Source: JALXCH01 sp964495805 (lineage in GTDB: Bacteria > Calditrichota > Calditrichia > RBG-13-44-9). Taken from it: 25,184 nt of DNA. The stretch is from assembly GCA_964495805.1 (NCBI GenBank), contig CAZBWV010000008.1, positions 1 to 25,184 on the forward strand. Reading direction: 5' to 3'. The position numbers and the translations under genes were made by a program. The notes beneath the pieces are model-generated. The model was not told the DNA's origin. It searched no databases and saw only the letters and a program-made list of their open reading frames with translations. Shown piece after piece: positions 14,753 to 24,115 of this stretch. Within the stretch, counting starts at the first letter, position 1; each line of letters begins with the position of its first letter.

Positions 14753-15058
14753 CCGGACTGCGCTCTCTTTTCCGGGAAATTTACGTGATTGAGAAGAGGG
14801 AAACAAACAGGGAGTGATTTCAAACCCGTATGCGGATGGAAAAGGAGAATTTTTTAACCTTTTCGAATCAGATTTACTTTGTAAAGATGAGCAAAATTTA
14901 TTATCATTTACCTATCCAGCGATATGATCGAAAAATTCCGTCCTGTTCTAACAAATTTGAACCAAATGGTAAATCCCATCGGGAGTTTTCCCATTCCAGC
15001 GCTATCAATGTGCCTGATGGGGAAATCGAGATTTTGAGAAACAGAAGGAGTAGTTCCC
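14753..15058. other. 306-bp divergent intergenic region
   Basis: This interval lies between the radical SAM gene and the gingipain-like gene, which point away from each other. It is A/T-rich in its middle (about 14850-14910) as expected for promoters. I found no hexamer pair with correct spacing, no convincing inverted repeat and no gene. Confidence 0.5.
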
Positions 15059-18000
15059 ATGTTCCGAACCGTGCAAAATTTTCTTTTACTGTCTCTGTTG
15101 ATGGCTCTTGTTTTCCAGGGAATTGCCTCGGAAAACTGGATTTCGTTTGGTAATGCGGATCAGCCGGTATACCCCGAAGTGCGGGTAGTGGACTCCGACG
15201 CCACCGGGTTGACCATTCACTACCGATTAGCCGGAATACTTTCCAGCGACATCCAAAGAGAGGGGGAATGGTATCAAATGGTGCGACTTCCCGGAGAGGG
15301 CTTTTCGGCAGATATTGGTCTACCCCAGGTGCCAGCCATTACACGTTACATGGCCGTACCACCCCAGGCCAATATCTCTGTACAGGTGCTCAAATCTCAA
15401 TTCCGTATGCTGGACGATTTCAATCTGTATCCCGCCCAGGAACCTCTACCCGACTTAATCGGTTTTGATGATGGCTCGGTCAAATTCCAGAAAAATGAAC
15501 AGGTTTACCAGAAAAACGAATTTTTCCCCCAACAGATTGTTCAGGTGCAACAACCCCAGATTATTCACGGACTGGGGGTATCGCTGGTAGGAGTTTTTCC
15601 GGTCCAATGCAATCCGGTTACCCATCAGCTGAGAGTTTACACTGAGCTGATGATTCGGATTGATTTTACCGGAGGCAGCGGATTTTTCACTGACGAGTCC
15701 CGTCGGAATGCTTATTTTGAACCACTTTACCGAAATTTACTGATCAATTACCCGGCGCTGGGGGAATTCTCGAAAAGTTTTAGCGAGGTGGAGTATCTGA
15801 TTATTACCCATGACAATTATCTGAGTGAGGCACAGAACCTCGCCGAATGGAAAAAGCGCAAAGGAGTAAGTACGCATATCATTCGCGTTCCCACCGATGT
15901 AGCTGCCGATAACGCAGCAATTAAAGATTCCATTGAATATTATTACCAGACTTATAATACTTCGTTTGTCATTCTCATTGGCGATCACACCGATATCCCT
16001 ACCTGGTACGTGACCACTCATCCGTATCACGGAACCAAAACAGCGACCGACCTGTATTACAGCACGCTGGAAGGGAATGATTATTTCCCGGACATTTTTA
16101 TCGGGAGGCTGCCGGTGGACCCCGGTTCTGCCCACACAGTGGTTCAGAAAATCATCGATTACGAATCCGATGTGTACACCGACCAGACCGATTGGTTCAC
16201 CCGTCCGCTGATTGCCGGTTATTTTCAGGACAGCGATAACAACGGAAGAGCCGATCGCTTCTTTCTGCAAACAGCCGAGAGCATCCGGCATTTTCTGGGG
16301 CTTCAGGGCTACGACAGCCTGAACTACGTGTACACGACCCAATCCACCGCCTCTCAACCCTGGTATTATTATTACGGCGATCCTATTCCTTCCTGGCTGA
16401 ATTTTTCCAGCACCGGAACCAGTGATGTGATTCAAGCCATCAACAACGGGTGCTTTCTGATACAGCATCGCGATCATGGCTCGGTGAGCGGATGGGGCGA
16501 TCCCTACTTTACCACCAGCAATATCGCCAGCCTGAGTAACGGGAAAATGCTTCCGGTGGTATTCAGCATCAACTGCCAGACCGGATGGTTCGACAATAGC
16601 AGCGATTGCTTTTGCGAAGCGTTTCTGAAAAAGAGTAACGGAGGCTGTGTGAGTATTTTTGGTGCCACCCGGGTAAGCTATAGCGGATACAACGATGAAC
16701 TCTCCAAAGGATTTTACGACGCCATCTGGCCGGACTTCCATCCCGGCTATCCCACCGCTTCTAATACCAATCCGTATTTAGACGCCCCTTATTACAATCT
16801 GGGCATTGTACTAAATTACGGAAAATACACCATGTACGACAAATATGTGTTGACCAACGGTTCTGGGTATCCCTGGTCACCCGATCCGGACATCACCATT
16901 ACTGAATTTGAGGAATTCCACCTGTTTGGTTGTCCCGAATTAGAACTGTACACCGGCGTGCCTGAACCACTGAGTGTGCAACATCCCACTCATATCAGTA
17001 CCCCCACTACCCTGACGCTAACCGTACGCAGCAACGGACAACCGGTGGAGGGCGCACTGGTGTGTTTGTACAAAAACGGGGAGGTATATTTACGGGATTA
17101 CACCCCTGCCAGCGGGGAACTCACATTTAACATTCCTGCTACCGGAGAAGGAGCTCTTTACGTGACCGCCACCAAACATAATTACAAAGCCTATCTGGGA
17201 ACCATTAGTTGCGGGGGACCTATCATTACTGTGTCACCGGATAGCTTTCAGGTCTCGCTGTTGGCCGGGGACAGCACAACCGATATTCTTACCATAGGCA
17301 ACACTGGTACCAGCGTACTTAACTGGACCATCACCGAAAATTCGAAGAACCGGATTGTGTTACCTGCCATCGATCTGCCCAAAGGAGCACCGGATGTGCA
17401 ACACGGCCCGGAGGTAACCCGGGGAAGCGGCGGCCCGGATAATTTCGGCTATAAGTGGATCGATAGTGATGAGGCAGGGGGACCCACGTTTGACTGGATC
17501 GATATTTCCGGTACAGGGACGGTGGTTACCGGTTTGTCCGACGATAATTTTGTGGGACCGTTCGATATCGGGTTTCAGTTCTCTTTTTACGGAACGGAAT
17601 ATTCCCGCTTCTACATCTGTTCCAATGGGATGATTGGATTTGGTCCCACCATCAACTATGACAAATATTCCAATGGCGATATTCCGGCTACGGATACCCC
17701 GAACAATATTCTCGCCTGGTGCTGGGACGACCTGCATCCCCGGAACGGTACGGTATATTACAGCTCCGATGGCGACCGGCTGATTATTCAATTTAAAGAA
17801 TATGGTCGCTATAGTCCCTCCACCGCCACTATAAATGCGGAAGTCATCATTTACAAAAACGGAACTATTCTTTATCAGTACAAAGATTTTTCCAGTGATT
17901 TTACCCTGACCAGTTGCACCATCGGTATCGAGAACATCGATGGGAACGATGGGCTGCGGGTGGTGTACAATAACAGCTATTTGCACAGCAATCTGGCGGT

Positions 18001-18868
18001 TCGTTTCATGTATCAGGACTGGCTTACGGTTTCTCCCCAGAGCGGTTCGGTTCAGGTAAACACAACCCAGGATGTGACGGTGAAGTTGAATGCCCGAGAA
18101 TTGAGCGAAGGGGATTACGATGGTATGATTACCATCCAATCCAACGATCCGCTAACACCTACCACCAATGTGCCGGTTCACTTGCATGTGTATGCCAATC
18201 GGGTGCTGGCCAATGTGAAGATCTATCTGGAAGGCCCGTTTGCAGCGGACACCATGAGTACATATCTGCAGCGTCAGGGATTGCTACCGCTTTCTCAGCC
18301 ATTTAATCAGGCACCCTGGAATTATCAGGGGACCGAGCAGGTGAGTGCCGTACCCGGGGGAGTTGTGGATTGGGTCATGCTGGAGTTGCGCACAGGAACG
18401 GCCGCGGGAACCCGGGTGGCACGTCGCGCCGCTTTCCTGCGAAAGGATGGCATTGTGGTGGACACCGACGGAACCAGTCAGGTGAGTTTTATGGGCATCG
18501 AAGCCGGGGATTATTATGTGGTGGTACACCATCGCAATCATCTATCGGTGATGACCGCTACCGCTATCACGTTGAGCTCGGACAACAGCACCCTGTACGA
18601 TTTTACCGATTCTCCCGGCAAAGCATATGATGCCGGTTCCCCGGCACTCAAAGCGCTGGATACCGGACATTATGGCATGTTTGCTGGCGATGCCGATGCC
18701 AGCGGTACCGTTGATAATCAGGATAAGACCGGCGTTTGGCAGGTCCAGAACGGAACCGCCTGGACGTATGATAAGGCAGGTGATTTTAACCTGGATGGTG
18801 CCATTGATGCGCAGGACTATAACCGGTTCTTACTGGTAAATTCCGGAAAACAAACCCAGGTACCATAA
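15059..18868 (+). CDS. secreted gingipain-like peptidase (family C25) with dockerin-like tail
   Basis: A 1269-residue exported cysteine protease. Residues 1-24 are a signal peptide. Residues about 25-215 resemble the C25 propeptide. The catalytic domain spans about 243-640 (VEYLIITHDNYLSEAQNL at its start); the dyad is His473 in HRDHGSVSGWG and Cys506 in SINCQTGWFD, 33 residues apart as in gingipain R. After it come Ig-like or carboxypeptidase-regulatory-like modules (about 640-790), a concanavalin-like insert (about 805-985), another beta-sandwich (DGMITIQSNDPLTP) and a tail with two EF-hand/dockerin-type loops (GDADASGTVDNQDK near 1210, GDFNLDGAIDAQDYNRF near 1241). It lacks the NYPNPFNP sorting domain seen in the nearby nuclease. 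The ATG at 15059 has AAGGAG eight bases upstream. It is transcribed alone. Cleavage specificity cannot be told from the sequence. Confidence 0.92.
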   Translation: MFRTVQNFLLLSLLMALVFQGIASENWISFGNADQPVYPEVRVVDSDATGLTIHYRLAGILSSDIQREGEWYQMVRLPGEGFSADIGLPQVPAITRYMAVPPQANISVQVLKSQFRMLDDFNLYPAQEPLPDLIGFDDGSVKFQKNEQVYQKNEFFPQQIVQVQQPQIIHGLGVSLVGVFPVQCNPVTHQLRVYTELMIRIDFTGGSGFFTDESRRNAYFEPLYRNLLINYPALGEFSKSFSEVEYLIITHDNYLSEAQNLAEWKKRKGVSTHIIRVPTDVAADNAAIKDSIEYYYQTYNTSFVILIGDHTDIPTWYVTTHPYHGTKTATDLYYSTLEGNDYFPDIFIGRLPVDPGSAHTVVQKIIDYESDVYTDQTDWFTRPLIAGYFQDSDNNGRADRFFLQTAESIRHFLGLQGYDSLNYVYTTQSTASQPWYYYYGDPIPSWLNFSSTGTSDVIQAINNGCFLIQHRDHGSVSGWGDPYFTTSNIASLSNGKMLPVVFSINCQTGWFDNSSDCFCEAFLKKSNGGCVSIFGATRVSYSGYNDELSKGFYDAIWPDFHPGYPTASNTNPYLDAPYYNLGIVLNYGKYTMYDKYVLTNGSGYPWSPDPDITITEFEEFHLFGCPELELYTGVPEPLSVQHPTHISTPTTLTLTVRSNGQPVEGALVCLYKNGEVYLRDYTPASGELTFNIPATGEGALYVTATKHNYKAYLGTISCGGPIITVSPDSFQVSLLAGDSTTDILTIGNTGTSVLNWTITENSKNRIVLPAIDLPKGAPDVQHGPEVTRGSGGPDNFGYKWIDSDEAGGPTFDWIDISGTGTVVTGLSDDNFVGPFDIGFQFSFYGTEYSRFYICSNGMIGFGPTINYDKYSNGDIPATDTPNNILAWCWDDLHPRNGTVYYSSDGDRLIIQFKEYGRYSPSTATINAEVIIYKNGTILYQYKDFSSDFTLTSCTIGIENIDGNDGLRVVYNNSYLHSNLAVRFMYQDWLTVSPQSGSVQVNTTQDVTVKLNARELSEGDYDGMITIQSNDPLTPTTNVPVHLHVYANRVLANVKIYLEGPFAADTMSTYLQRQGLLPLSQPFNQAPWNYQGTEQVSAVPGGVVDWVMLELRTGTAAGTRVARRAAFLRKDGIVVDTDGTSQVSFMGIEAGDYYVVVHHRNHLSVMTATAITLSSDNSTLYDFTDSPGKAYDAGSPALKALDTGHYGMFAGDADASGTVDNQDKTGVWQVQNGTAWTYDKAGDFNLDGAIDAQDYNRFLLVNSGKQTQVP

Positions 18869-19441
18869 AAAGCACAGAAAAATAACCATTGTGCGGGGAA
18901 TCGGGAGTTCTTTACCGGAACTAAAAATTTTCGTCTGTGTGCCCAAGGAAGAGGGAGAGAGAATTTTCCGTGCTTTTCTTCGGATTTACACCATTTAATG
19001 GGCAGTCAACAGGATGGGAAGTTGCTGTTCTTTTGAGAGAACACAGTTCATTGAATGGTGGCGATATTTATGATTCGTCATGAGTTTTGGACAAACAGGC
19101 GAGTCAGGGTGATGCTCGATAGAGACCTCTGGCAAGAAGAGAGAATGAATTATCTCAAAGAAAATCATCTCAATTTTATGCATCGGTGGGAAATTTAGGG
19201 AACGATGTGTTGAACTGCATTAGCTCCGTGTGCTTATTCACCGTTCCCTAAATGAGAAGCTCTTTAGGAAAGAAATCACCAGGTGAAACGTTTTAGCCCC
19301 AGCACTTTATCTGAATGACTCCCGGATGGAGCCCACCGATTTATTCATTTTCGGAATTGCAGAAGCCGTTTTTTCGATTTATTTTGACGTTTCGCAGGAG
19401 AAGTGTACGTTACGGAAAAAACTCGGAAGGTGATTGGAGCG
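18869..19441. other. 573-bp stretch without a convincing gene
   Basis: This interval lies between the protease gene and the solenoid-protein operon. It contains the long inverted repeat 19193-19253 and a 47-codon open frame (19055-19198) with protein-like composition but no ribosome site. The promoter of the downstream operon should be here, but I see no good hexamer pair. It may hold a decayed gene or a small RNA. Confidence 0.5.
19193..19253. repeat. 12-bp perfect inverted repeat with 37-bp centre
   Basis: ATTTAGGGAACG (19193-19204) and CGTTCCCTAAAT (19242-19253) are exact inverted repeats. No T-run follows on either side and no target-site duplication is evident at the ends. It could be a structured RNA, a regulatory dyad or the ends of a very small element. 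Confidence 0.65.
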
Positions 19442-20479
19442 ATGAAGTACCTGGATCAACATTTCCGGGTCTGGATATTATTTCTCACTGGAATCTTATC
19501 TTTATCGGTAGTGTCGGCTAAAGCAGGTAGTTTGCATTTCCCCCGTCCCACATACGGAATCTGCCTGGGGAATTCGCCCCGCTTTACCGGGTTACGGATA
19601 AATTTCAGTGATAGGGAAGTGGTACAGTTAAACGGAATCAATGTCACCCTGTGGCGTGCACGAGAAAATAACCGGGCGGTGGTGAATGGCCTTTCGCTCG
19701 GTTTGTACGGACCGGAAGCAGGAGTTCTACGGGGCATTCAGGCGGGACTGATTTCCGTGGCAGGAACCCATCGGGTGCAGGGAGTTTCGCTGGCTGCCCT
19801 GGGAGTTGGCTCCGGTGGAACGGTTCGGGGGGTAAGTGCAGCGGGAATCGGTGTGGGTGCGGATAGCCTGGTTCGCGGAATAGCTATAGGTGGTATTGGT
19901 GTGGGCAGTGGCGGGAGTTTGCAAGGAGTGATGCTGGGTGGTTTGGGTGTGGGTGCCATGGATGATGTGCAGGGTATTGCCATGGGTGTGCTGGGTGTGG
20001 GAGCCGGTGAGAATATCCGCGGACTCTCGGCCGGATTGCTGGGAGTAGGAGCGGGGGAGAACCTGTCCGGTATTGCGATTGGCGGCATCGGGGTGGGCTC
20101 GGGCAACAATTTGCACGGTGCTTTTGCTGGCGGTGTGGGAGTGGGTTGTCGGGGTGAGTTAGCCGGTGTGGCTATTGCCGGAATGGCAGTTGCCGCCGGG
20201 GGTATTCGCGGTGTGGCGGTGAGTCTGATCGCCAACGGTGCCTACCAGTTGAAGGGGGGAATGGCCACACTTCTGTATAACCGCATCCGCACCGGAGGGG
20301 TGGCTCAGGGAGTTCTGGTGGGAAGCTACAATCGGGTAAGCGGAAAAATGGTGGGCCTTTCTCTGGGACTGGTGAACGAAGCACAACGCCTGAACGGTGT
20401 ACAAATCGGACTGATTAACATTGTGCATCAAAATCCGGGAATTGCCAGAGTGTTCCCTTTGTTTAATTTCGGGAAATAA
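19442..20479 (+). CDS. exported repeat protein, predicted beta-solenoid of ten 16-residue repeats
   Basis: A 345-residue protein with a signal peptide (about residues 1-28, ending VVSAKA). Residues 112-269 are ten tandem repeats, eight of exactly 16 and two of 15 residues, with consensus [VIL]xG[VI]xxGG[IL]GVGxGxx; Gly and small hydrophobics recur at fixed places, as in a tight beta-helix. The C-terminus (GVQIGLINIV, then FPLFNFGK) resembles surface repeat proteins such as the LA_2272 type, from memory. No cysteine pairs, catalytic motif or sorting domain are seen. I use the ATG at 19442; its ribosome site is unclear (AAGGTG at 10 bases or GGAG at 2). A GTG at 19403 after AGGAG is the alternative. 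It ends 15 bp before the M1 peptidase gene, so the two form an operon. A surface or periplasmic structural role is likely but inferred. Confidence 0.8.
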   Translation: MKYLDQHFRVWILFLTGILSLSVVSAKAGSLHFPRPTYGICLGNSPRFTGLRINFSDREVVQLNGINVTLWRARENNRAVVNGLSLGLYGPEAGVLRGIQAGLISVAGTHRVQGVSLAALGVGSGGTVRGVSAAGIGVGADSLVRGIAIGGIGVGSGGSLQGVMLGGLGVGAMDDVQGIAMGVLGVGAGENIRGLSAGLLGVGAGENLSGIAIGGIGVGSGNNLHGAFAGGVGVGCRGELAGVAIAGMAVAAGGIRGVAVSLIANGAYQLKGGMATLLYNRIRTGGVAQGVLVGSYNRVSGKMVGLSLGLVNEAQRLNGVQIGLINIVHQNPGIARVFPLFNFGK

Positions 20480-20494
20480 ACTAACGGATGTCCC

Positions 20495-23467
20495 ATGCGT
20501 TTGTTGGGTTTTCTGCGAAAAATTGCCTGGATTCCGGCAATTTTATTTTACCTGACAATGAGTCAGGCAAGCGAAAGTGGTTATTTTCAGCAAAGTGTAC
20601 ACTATACCATAAAAGTGCGTCTGTTTCCCCAATTGAACCGCCTGGAGGGCAGGGAATGGCTGGTGTATGTGAACCATTCACCGGATACTCTCCGCGAGTT
20701 GTATTTCCATCTCTATCAAAACAACACCCGCCTTCCGTATATTCAGCAGAAGTATCAAAAACGACACGAAGAACCGGGCTATCAGGAGATTGTTCTGCTT
20801 CGGGATGATTCGGGAAATGAGCTTCCGTATTCGCTATTTGCCTCCCTGATGAAGGTTGAATTGACCCGCCCCCTATTCCCCGGCGATTCTGTTGCCTTGT
20901 TTATTCGGTTTAATACCATCCTGCCCGAAGCGGGGGAGCGGTTTGGCTATTACGGCGACCATTTTGATGTGGGGAACTGGTATCCCACCCCGGCAGTGTA
21001 CGACCGGGATGGCTGGCACACCGATCTTCATCTGGGCGGAGAGTTTTTTCAGGAATGGGGCGATTTTCGGGTGGAAATTACCGTCCCGCGGGATTTTGTG
21101 GTAGCTGCCACCGGGTATCTGCTCAATCCGGAGGTACTTCCGGATTCGGTGGAATCGCCGGAGCGAACAGTCGATTACTACCGACAACCGGAGAGCGATA
21201 CCGTGGTGTACCGCTTTGTCGCACCCCGTGTGCACGATTTCGCCTGGAGCGCTGACCCGGAATTTGTCCTGCGCACCACCTTTCTGGACAGCATTCGCAT
21301 TCAATTGTTCATCCAGCCTTATCAACTGGATTTGTGGGAAGGGCAACTCCAGGTCGCTCGCCAGACGGTGGAGTGGATGCAAAAATTGGTAGGACCTTAT
21401 CCGTATCCGGTGCTGAATGTGGTGGACGGATACATCACCGCCGGGGGAATTGAGTACCCCAATCTGGTTATTATTAACGATTACATTCAGGAAAAACGGG
21501 ATTTGACTTCCACGGTGATTCACGAAATTATCCACCAGTGGTTTTATGGTATGCTGGCCAACAACCAGACCCGATACGGCTGGATGGACGAAGGCACCAC
21601 CACATATTTCGAAAACCTGATTACGGAAAAAATCATAGGGCTGGAGACCTGGCGAAATTCTCCGTCCGGATTTCTGGGAAAATATTTGGGTTACCGGGAG
21701 AATCAATGGCGGGAGGAACGGCTGGAATATCTGAATTACTTGCGTAACGGAATGGCCGAACCAATTAACCGGCATTTCGATTGGTTCCAGCGCGATCCGT
21801 TCCTGCCGTATTACACCGGGATGAGTCAGGTGTTGACCCAGTTGCAGTATGTGCTGGGCGATTCGCTATTTTTTGACGGATTTCGTCATTATTATCGGAA
21901 GTGGCGATTTCGGCATCCCGGTCCGGACGATTTTCGGCGCAGTTTCGAAGAAGTGTATGGCGCCTCGTTGCACTGGTTTTTTGAGCAGTGGTTAAACACC
22001 ACGGAACGGTGCGACTATCAGGTGGTTGGGTTCAACAATGCTGCCCGTGTGATTCCCGACCAGGCACCATACATAAGTCGAATTACTTTCCGGCGCAACG
22101 AACCCATCGCCATGCCGTTAGATTTTCGGGTGTATCTGAAGGATGGCAGTGTCCGGGATTATCGCATCCCGTTGAATGCCGCCGAAGCGTTTCACTCAGT
22201 GGCTGATTCTGGTCTCACTCCCTGGCTGTTCAAGGAAAAGGAAAAAGAAGTGCAATTGCACCTTCCCGCACCGGTAACCCGGGTAGTGGTGAACCCACAG
22301 CATCGGTTGCTGGAAACCAACCCGTTTAACAACAGCACCGGTTTTCATCCGCCCGTTCGCTGGTTCTGGCTGCGCCGGCAGTATCTCAGTCCTTATCCCG
22401 ATGCTTACACCGCCACCTTTTTCCCCTTTGCATTTTACAATTCAGTGGATGGATTGCAGGTGGGCATTCGCAGCCGGGGGAATTTTGCGTATCGTAACTA
22501 CCGCCACACGCTGCGGTTGTTGCTGGGACTCCACTCCTGGCGTCCGGAAGTGGACTTCTGGTTTCAGCATCCCCTGTATGGACTCAGTCCAAAGGCGGAA
22601 TGGGTAACCCGGTTTTATCATGGAGCCGGGCAGAGTGGTGGGGGGATGTGGGTACAGTACACCACCCGGAAGCGGAGCATTCGCACTCGCTGGGTAATTG
22701 GAGCGGAGTATCGCTACACCGGTATCACCAAATATGCACTGTTGCCCCATCAACCCGGCGGTTTAAGTGTGGTGGAAGCAACCCTGCACCAGGAGAACTG
22801 GGATAGTGGATTCATGCCCCGCGGGTGGGAGTGGAAGCTGCACGGAGAGAGCAGTAGCTTTGGCAGCGATTTCTCCTTCCAGCAATGGTGGCTGGAAGCG
22901 CGCGCTCGCGTACCGGTACCGTTTGATCAGCGGTTGGCGATGCGCCTGTTTGCCGGGGGGCAGTACGGACAGGTTCCCGATCAAAAGCGGTTGCGCATGG
23001 GAGGTGCCAGTGGATATGACTTCTGGCAGAACCCATTTTACCGGGCCCGGGGAACGTTACCGGAAGATTGGTGGCGGAATGGACATCTCTTTTTAGGTGG
23101 AGGCGGAAATTTACGCGCCCTGGCAAACCAGCCCGGGCAAAACAGTCAGTATCTTACCTCTTTCTCCGTCCAACTTACACTGGGGAATCCGCTCAACTGG
23201 TTCCTGGTATATGTGCCATATGTGTCGGATATTCTTATCTGTGGTTTTGCTACCGCAGCAGTGGATGATGAGCTCTGGCGTCGCACGCACCGGTTGCATT
23301 CCGAAGCAGGCCTGTCACTGACACTCACCCGTTTGCCTTTCGTATTCAATTATTTCGATCTGGATCAGGTCCATGTGGATTTTCCCCTGCTGGTGAGTAC
23401 AACTATGACGGATGAGCCATTTCAGTTCCGCTGGGTATTGCGGCTGGATTTTCGCAAATTTTACTAA
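20495..23467 (+). CDS. M1-family metallopeptidase fused to a predicted outer-membrane beta-barrel
   Basis: A 990-residue exported protein. Residues 1-26 are a signal peptide. The M1 domain covers about 30-500: the substrate-binding GGIEY loop (317-321, for the usual GxMEN) and the zinc site HEIIH (343-347) with the third ligand Glu366 in WMDEGTT, 18 residues after the motif. A beta-sandwich follows (about 505-610). Residues about 640-990 are unlike normal M1 aminopeptidases: they alternate polar and aromatic/hydrophobic residues, are rich in Tyr, Trp, Gly and Arg, contain a GGASGYDFWQNPF element near 835 and end in RLDFRKFY, an aromatic C-terminus like that of BAM-inserted barrels. The protein is therefore likely embedded in the outer membrane with the peptidase on one face. 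It is preceded 15 bp upstream by the solenoid protein gene. The peptidase call is firm; the barrel is predicted from pattern. Confidence 0.9.
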   Translation: MRLLGFLRKIAWIPAILFYLTMSQASESGYFQQSVHYTIKVRLFPQLNRLEGREWLVYVNHSPDTLRELYFHLYQNNTRLPYIQQKYQKRHEEPGYQEIVLLRDDSGNELPYSLFASLMKVELTRPLFPGDSVALFIRFNTILPEAGERFGYYGDHFDVGNWYPTPAVYDRDGWHTDLHLGGEFFQEWGDFRVEITVPRDFVVAATGYLLNPEVLPDSVESPERTVDYYRQPESDTVVYRFVAPRVHDFAWSADPEFVLRTTFLDSIRIQLFIQPYQLDLWEGQLQVARQTVEWMQKLVGPYPYPVLNVVDGYITAGGIEYPNLVIINDYIQEKRDLTSTVIHEIIHQWFYGMLANNQTRYGWMDEGTTTYFENLITEKIIGLETWRNSPSGFLGKYLGYRENQWREERLEYLNYLRNGMAEPINRHFDWFQRDPFLPYYTGMSQVLTQLQYVLGDSLFFDGFRHYYRKWRFRHPGPDDFRRSFEEVYGASLHWFFEQWLNTTERCDYQVVGFNNAARVIPDQAPYISRITFRRNEPIAMPLDFRVYLKDGSVRDYRIPLNAAEAFHSVADSGLTPWLFKEKEKEVQLHLPAPVTRVVVNPQHRLLETNPFNNSTGFHPPVRWFWLRRQYLSPYPDAYTATFFPFAFYNSVDGLQVGIRSRGNFAYRNYRHTLRLLLGLHSWRPEVDFWFQHPLYGLSPKAEWVTRFYHGAGQSGGGMWVQYTTRKRSIRTRWVIGAEYRYTGITKYALLPHQPGGLSVVEATLHQENWDSGFMPRGWEWKLHGESSSFGSDFSFQQWWLEARARVPVPFDQRLAMRLFAGGQYGQVPDQKRLRMGGASGYDFWQNPFYRARGTLPEDWWRNGHLFLGGGGNLRALANQPGQNSQYLTSFSVQLTLGNPLNWFLVYVPYVSDILICGFATAAVDDELWRRTHRLHSEAGLSLTLTRLPFVFNYFDLDQVHVDFPLLVSTTMTDEPFQFRWVLRLDFRKFY

Positions 23468-23513
23468 TGGAATCGTAACATCAATCAGAACACATGAGGC
23501 AGGAGAAAAGACA

Positions 23514-23903
23514 ATGGGAAACTTCTGGAAATTTCAGTTTCCGGCAATCGCCTGGACGGTGCTTATTTTCGTTTTATCTTCCATACCGGATTTAAGTGGC
23601 CCCGATCTGGGATTCGGCTGGCAGGATAAGGTAAAACATTTTGGTTTTTATGGAATATACGGCATCCTGCTGGTGCGGGCGTTTTATTTTCAGGGTTGGT
23701 CACTTTCCCTTCAAAAACATGCTTTTCGTGCCAGTGTGGTCTTTGGTGTTCTTTATGCCATTTCTGACGAAATTCACCAGTATTTCGTCCCGGGTCGTCA
23801 GATGGATGCAATGGATGTACTGGCAGATGCGCTGGGTATTGCAGTACTGGGACTCCTGTACTGGAAAATAGTGCTTCGCTCTCCACATCTTTCCCGAAAT
23901 TAG
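23514..23903 (+). CDS. VanZ-like family membrane protein
   Basis: A 129-residue integral membrane protein with four predicted helices (about 8-24, 42-60, 72-90 and 101-121). Family residues are present: KVKHFGFYG at 39-47, DEIHQYFVPGR at 85-95 and the following M-D-x-x-D near 97-101. VanZ-like proteins are widespread and mostly uncharacterised; the founder raises teicoplanin resistance. Resistance should not be inferred here. The ATG at 23514 has AGGAGA about seven bases upstream; an earlier in-frame start at 23412 overlaps the peptidase gene and lacks a ribosome site. It follows the M1 gene by 46 bp and may belong to its operon. Confidence 0.88.
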   Translation: MGNFWKFQFPAIAWTVLIFVLSSIPDLSGPDLGFGWQDKVKHFGFYGIYGILLVRAFYFQGWSLSLQKHAFRASVVFGVLYAISDEIHQYFVPGRQMDAMDVLADALGIAVLGLLYWKIVLRSPHLSRN

Positions 23904-24115
23904 TCTCGCTTCACTACCTTCCATCATCAACATACATGATCTTCCCTCCTCCTTAAAATACCTCTATTAACTTATTCCCTCTTCCAGTGTATTCAATGGT
24001 TTTACCATCAAAACAATCAGTATCTTCAGAGTTTTCAGTGGTTTTTCCCATCACCACCTTACTCGATATCCCATCCTCTCTTTTAATTACATGTCTCTAT
24101 TAACCTTATTCCCTT

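Noticed and set aside
15737..16741. 334-codon minus-strand frame opposite the gingipain catalytic domain
   Set aside because: It mirrors the codon structure of the real gene, begins without a ribosome site and shows no family features.
18995..19183. 62-codon minus-strand frame, possible transposase remnant
   Set aside because: No transposase motif or terminal repeat pair with target duplication could be identified.
19055..19198. 47-codon frame in the gene-poor region after the protease
   Set aside because: Composition is protein-like but there is no ribosome site, no recognised family and it starts next to stop codons; kept only as a note in the region description.
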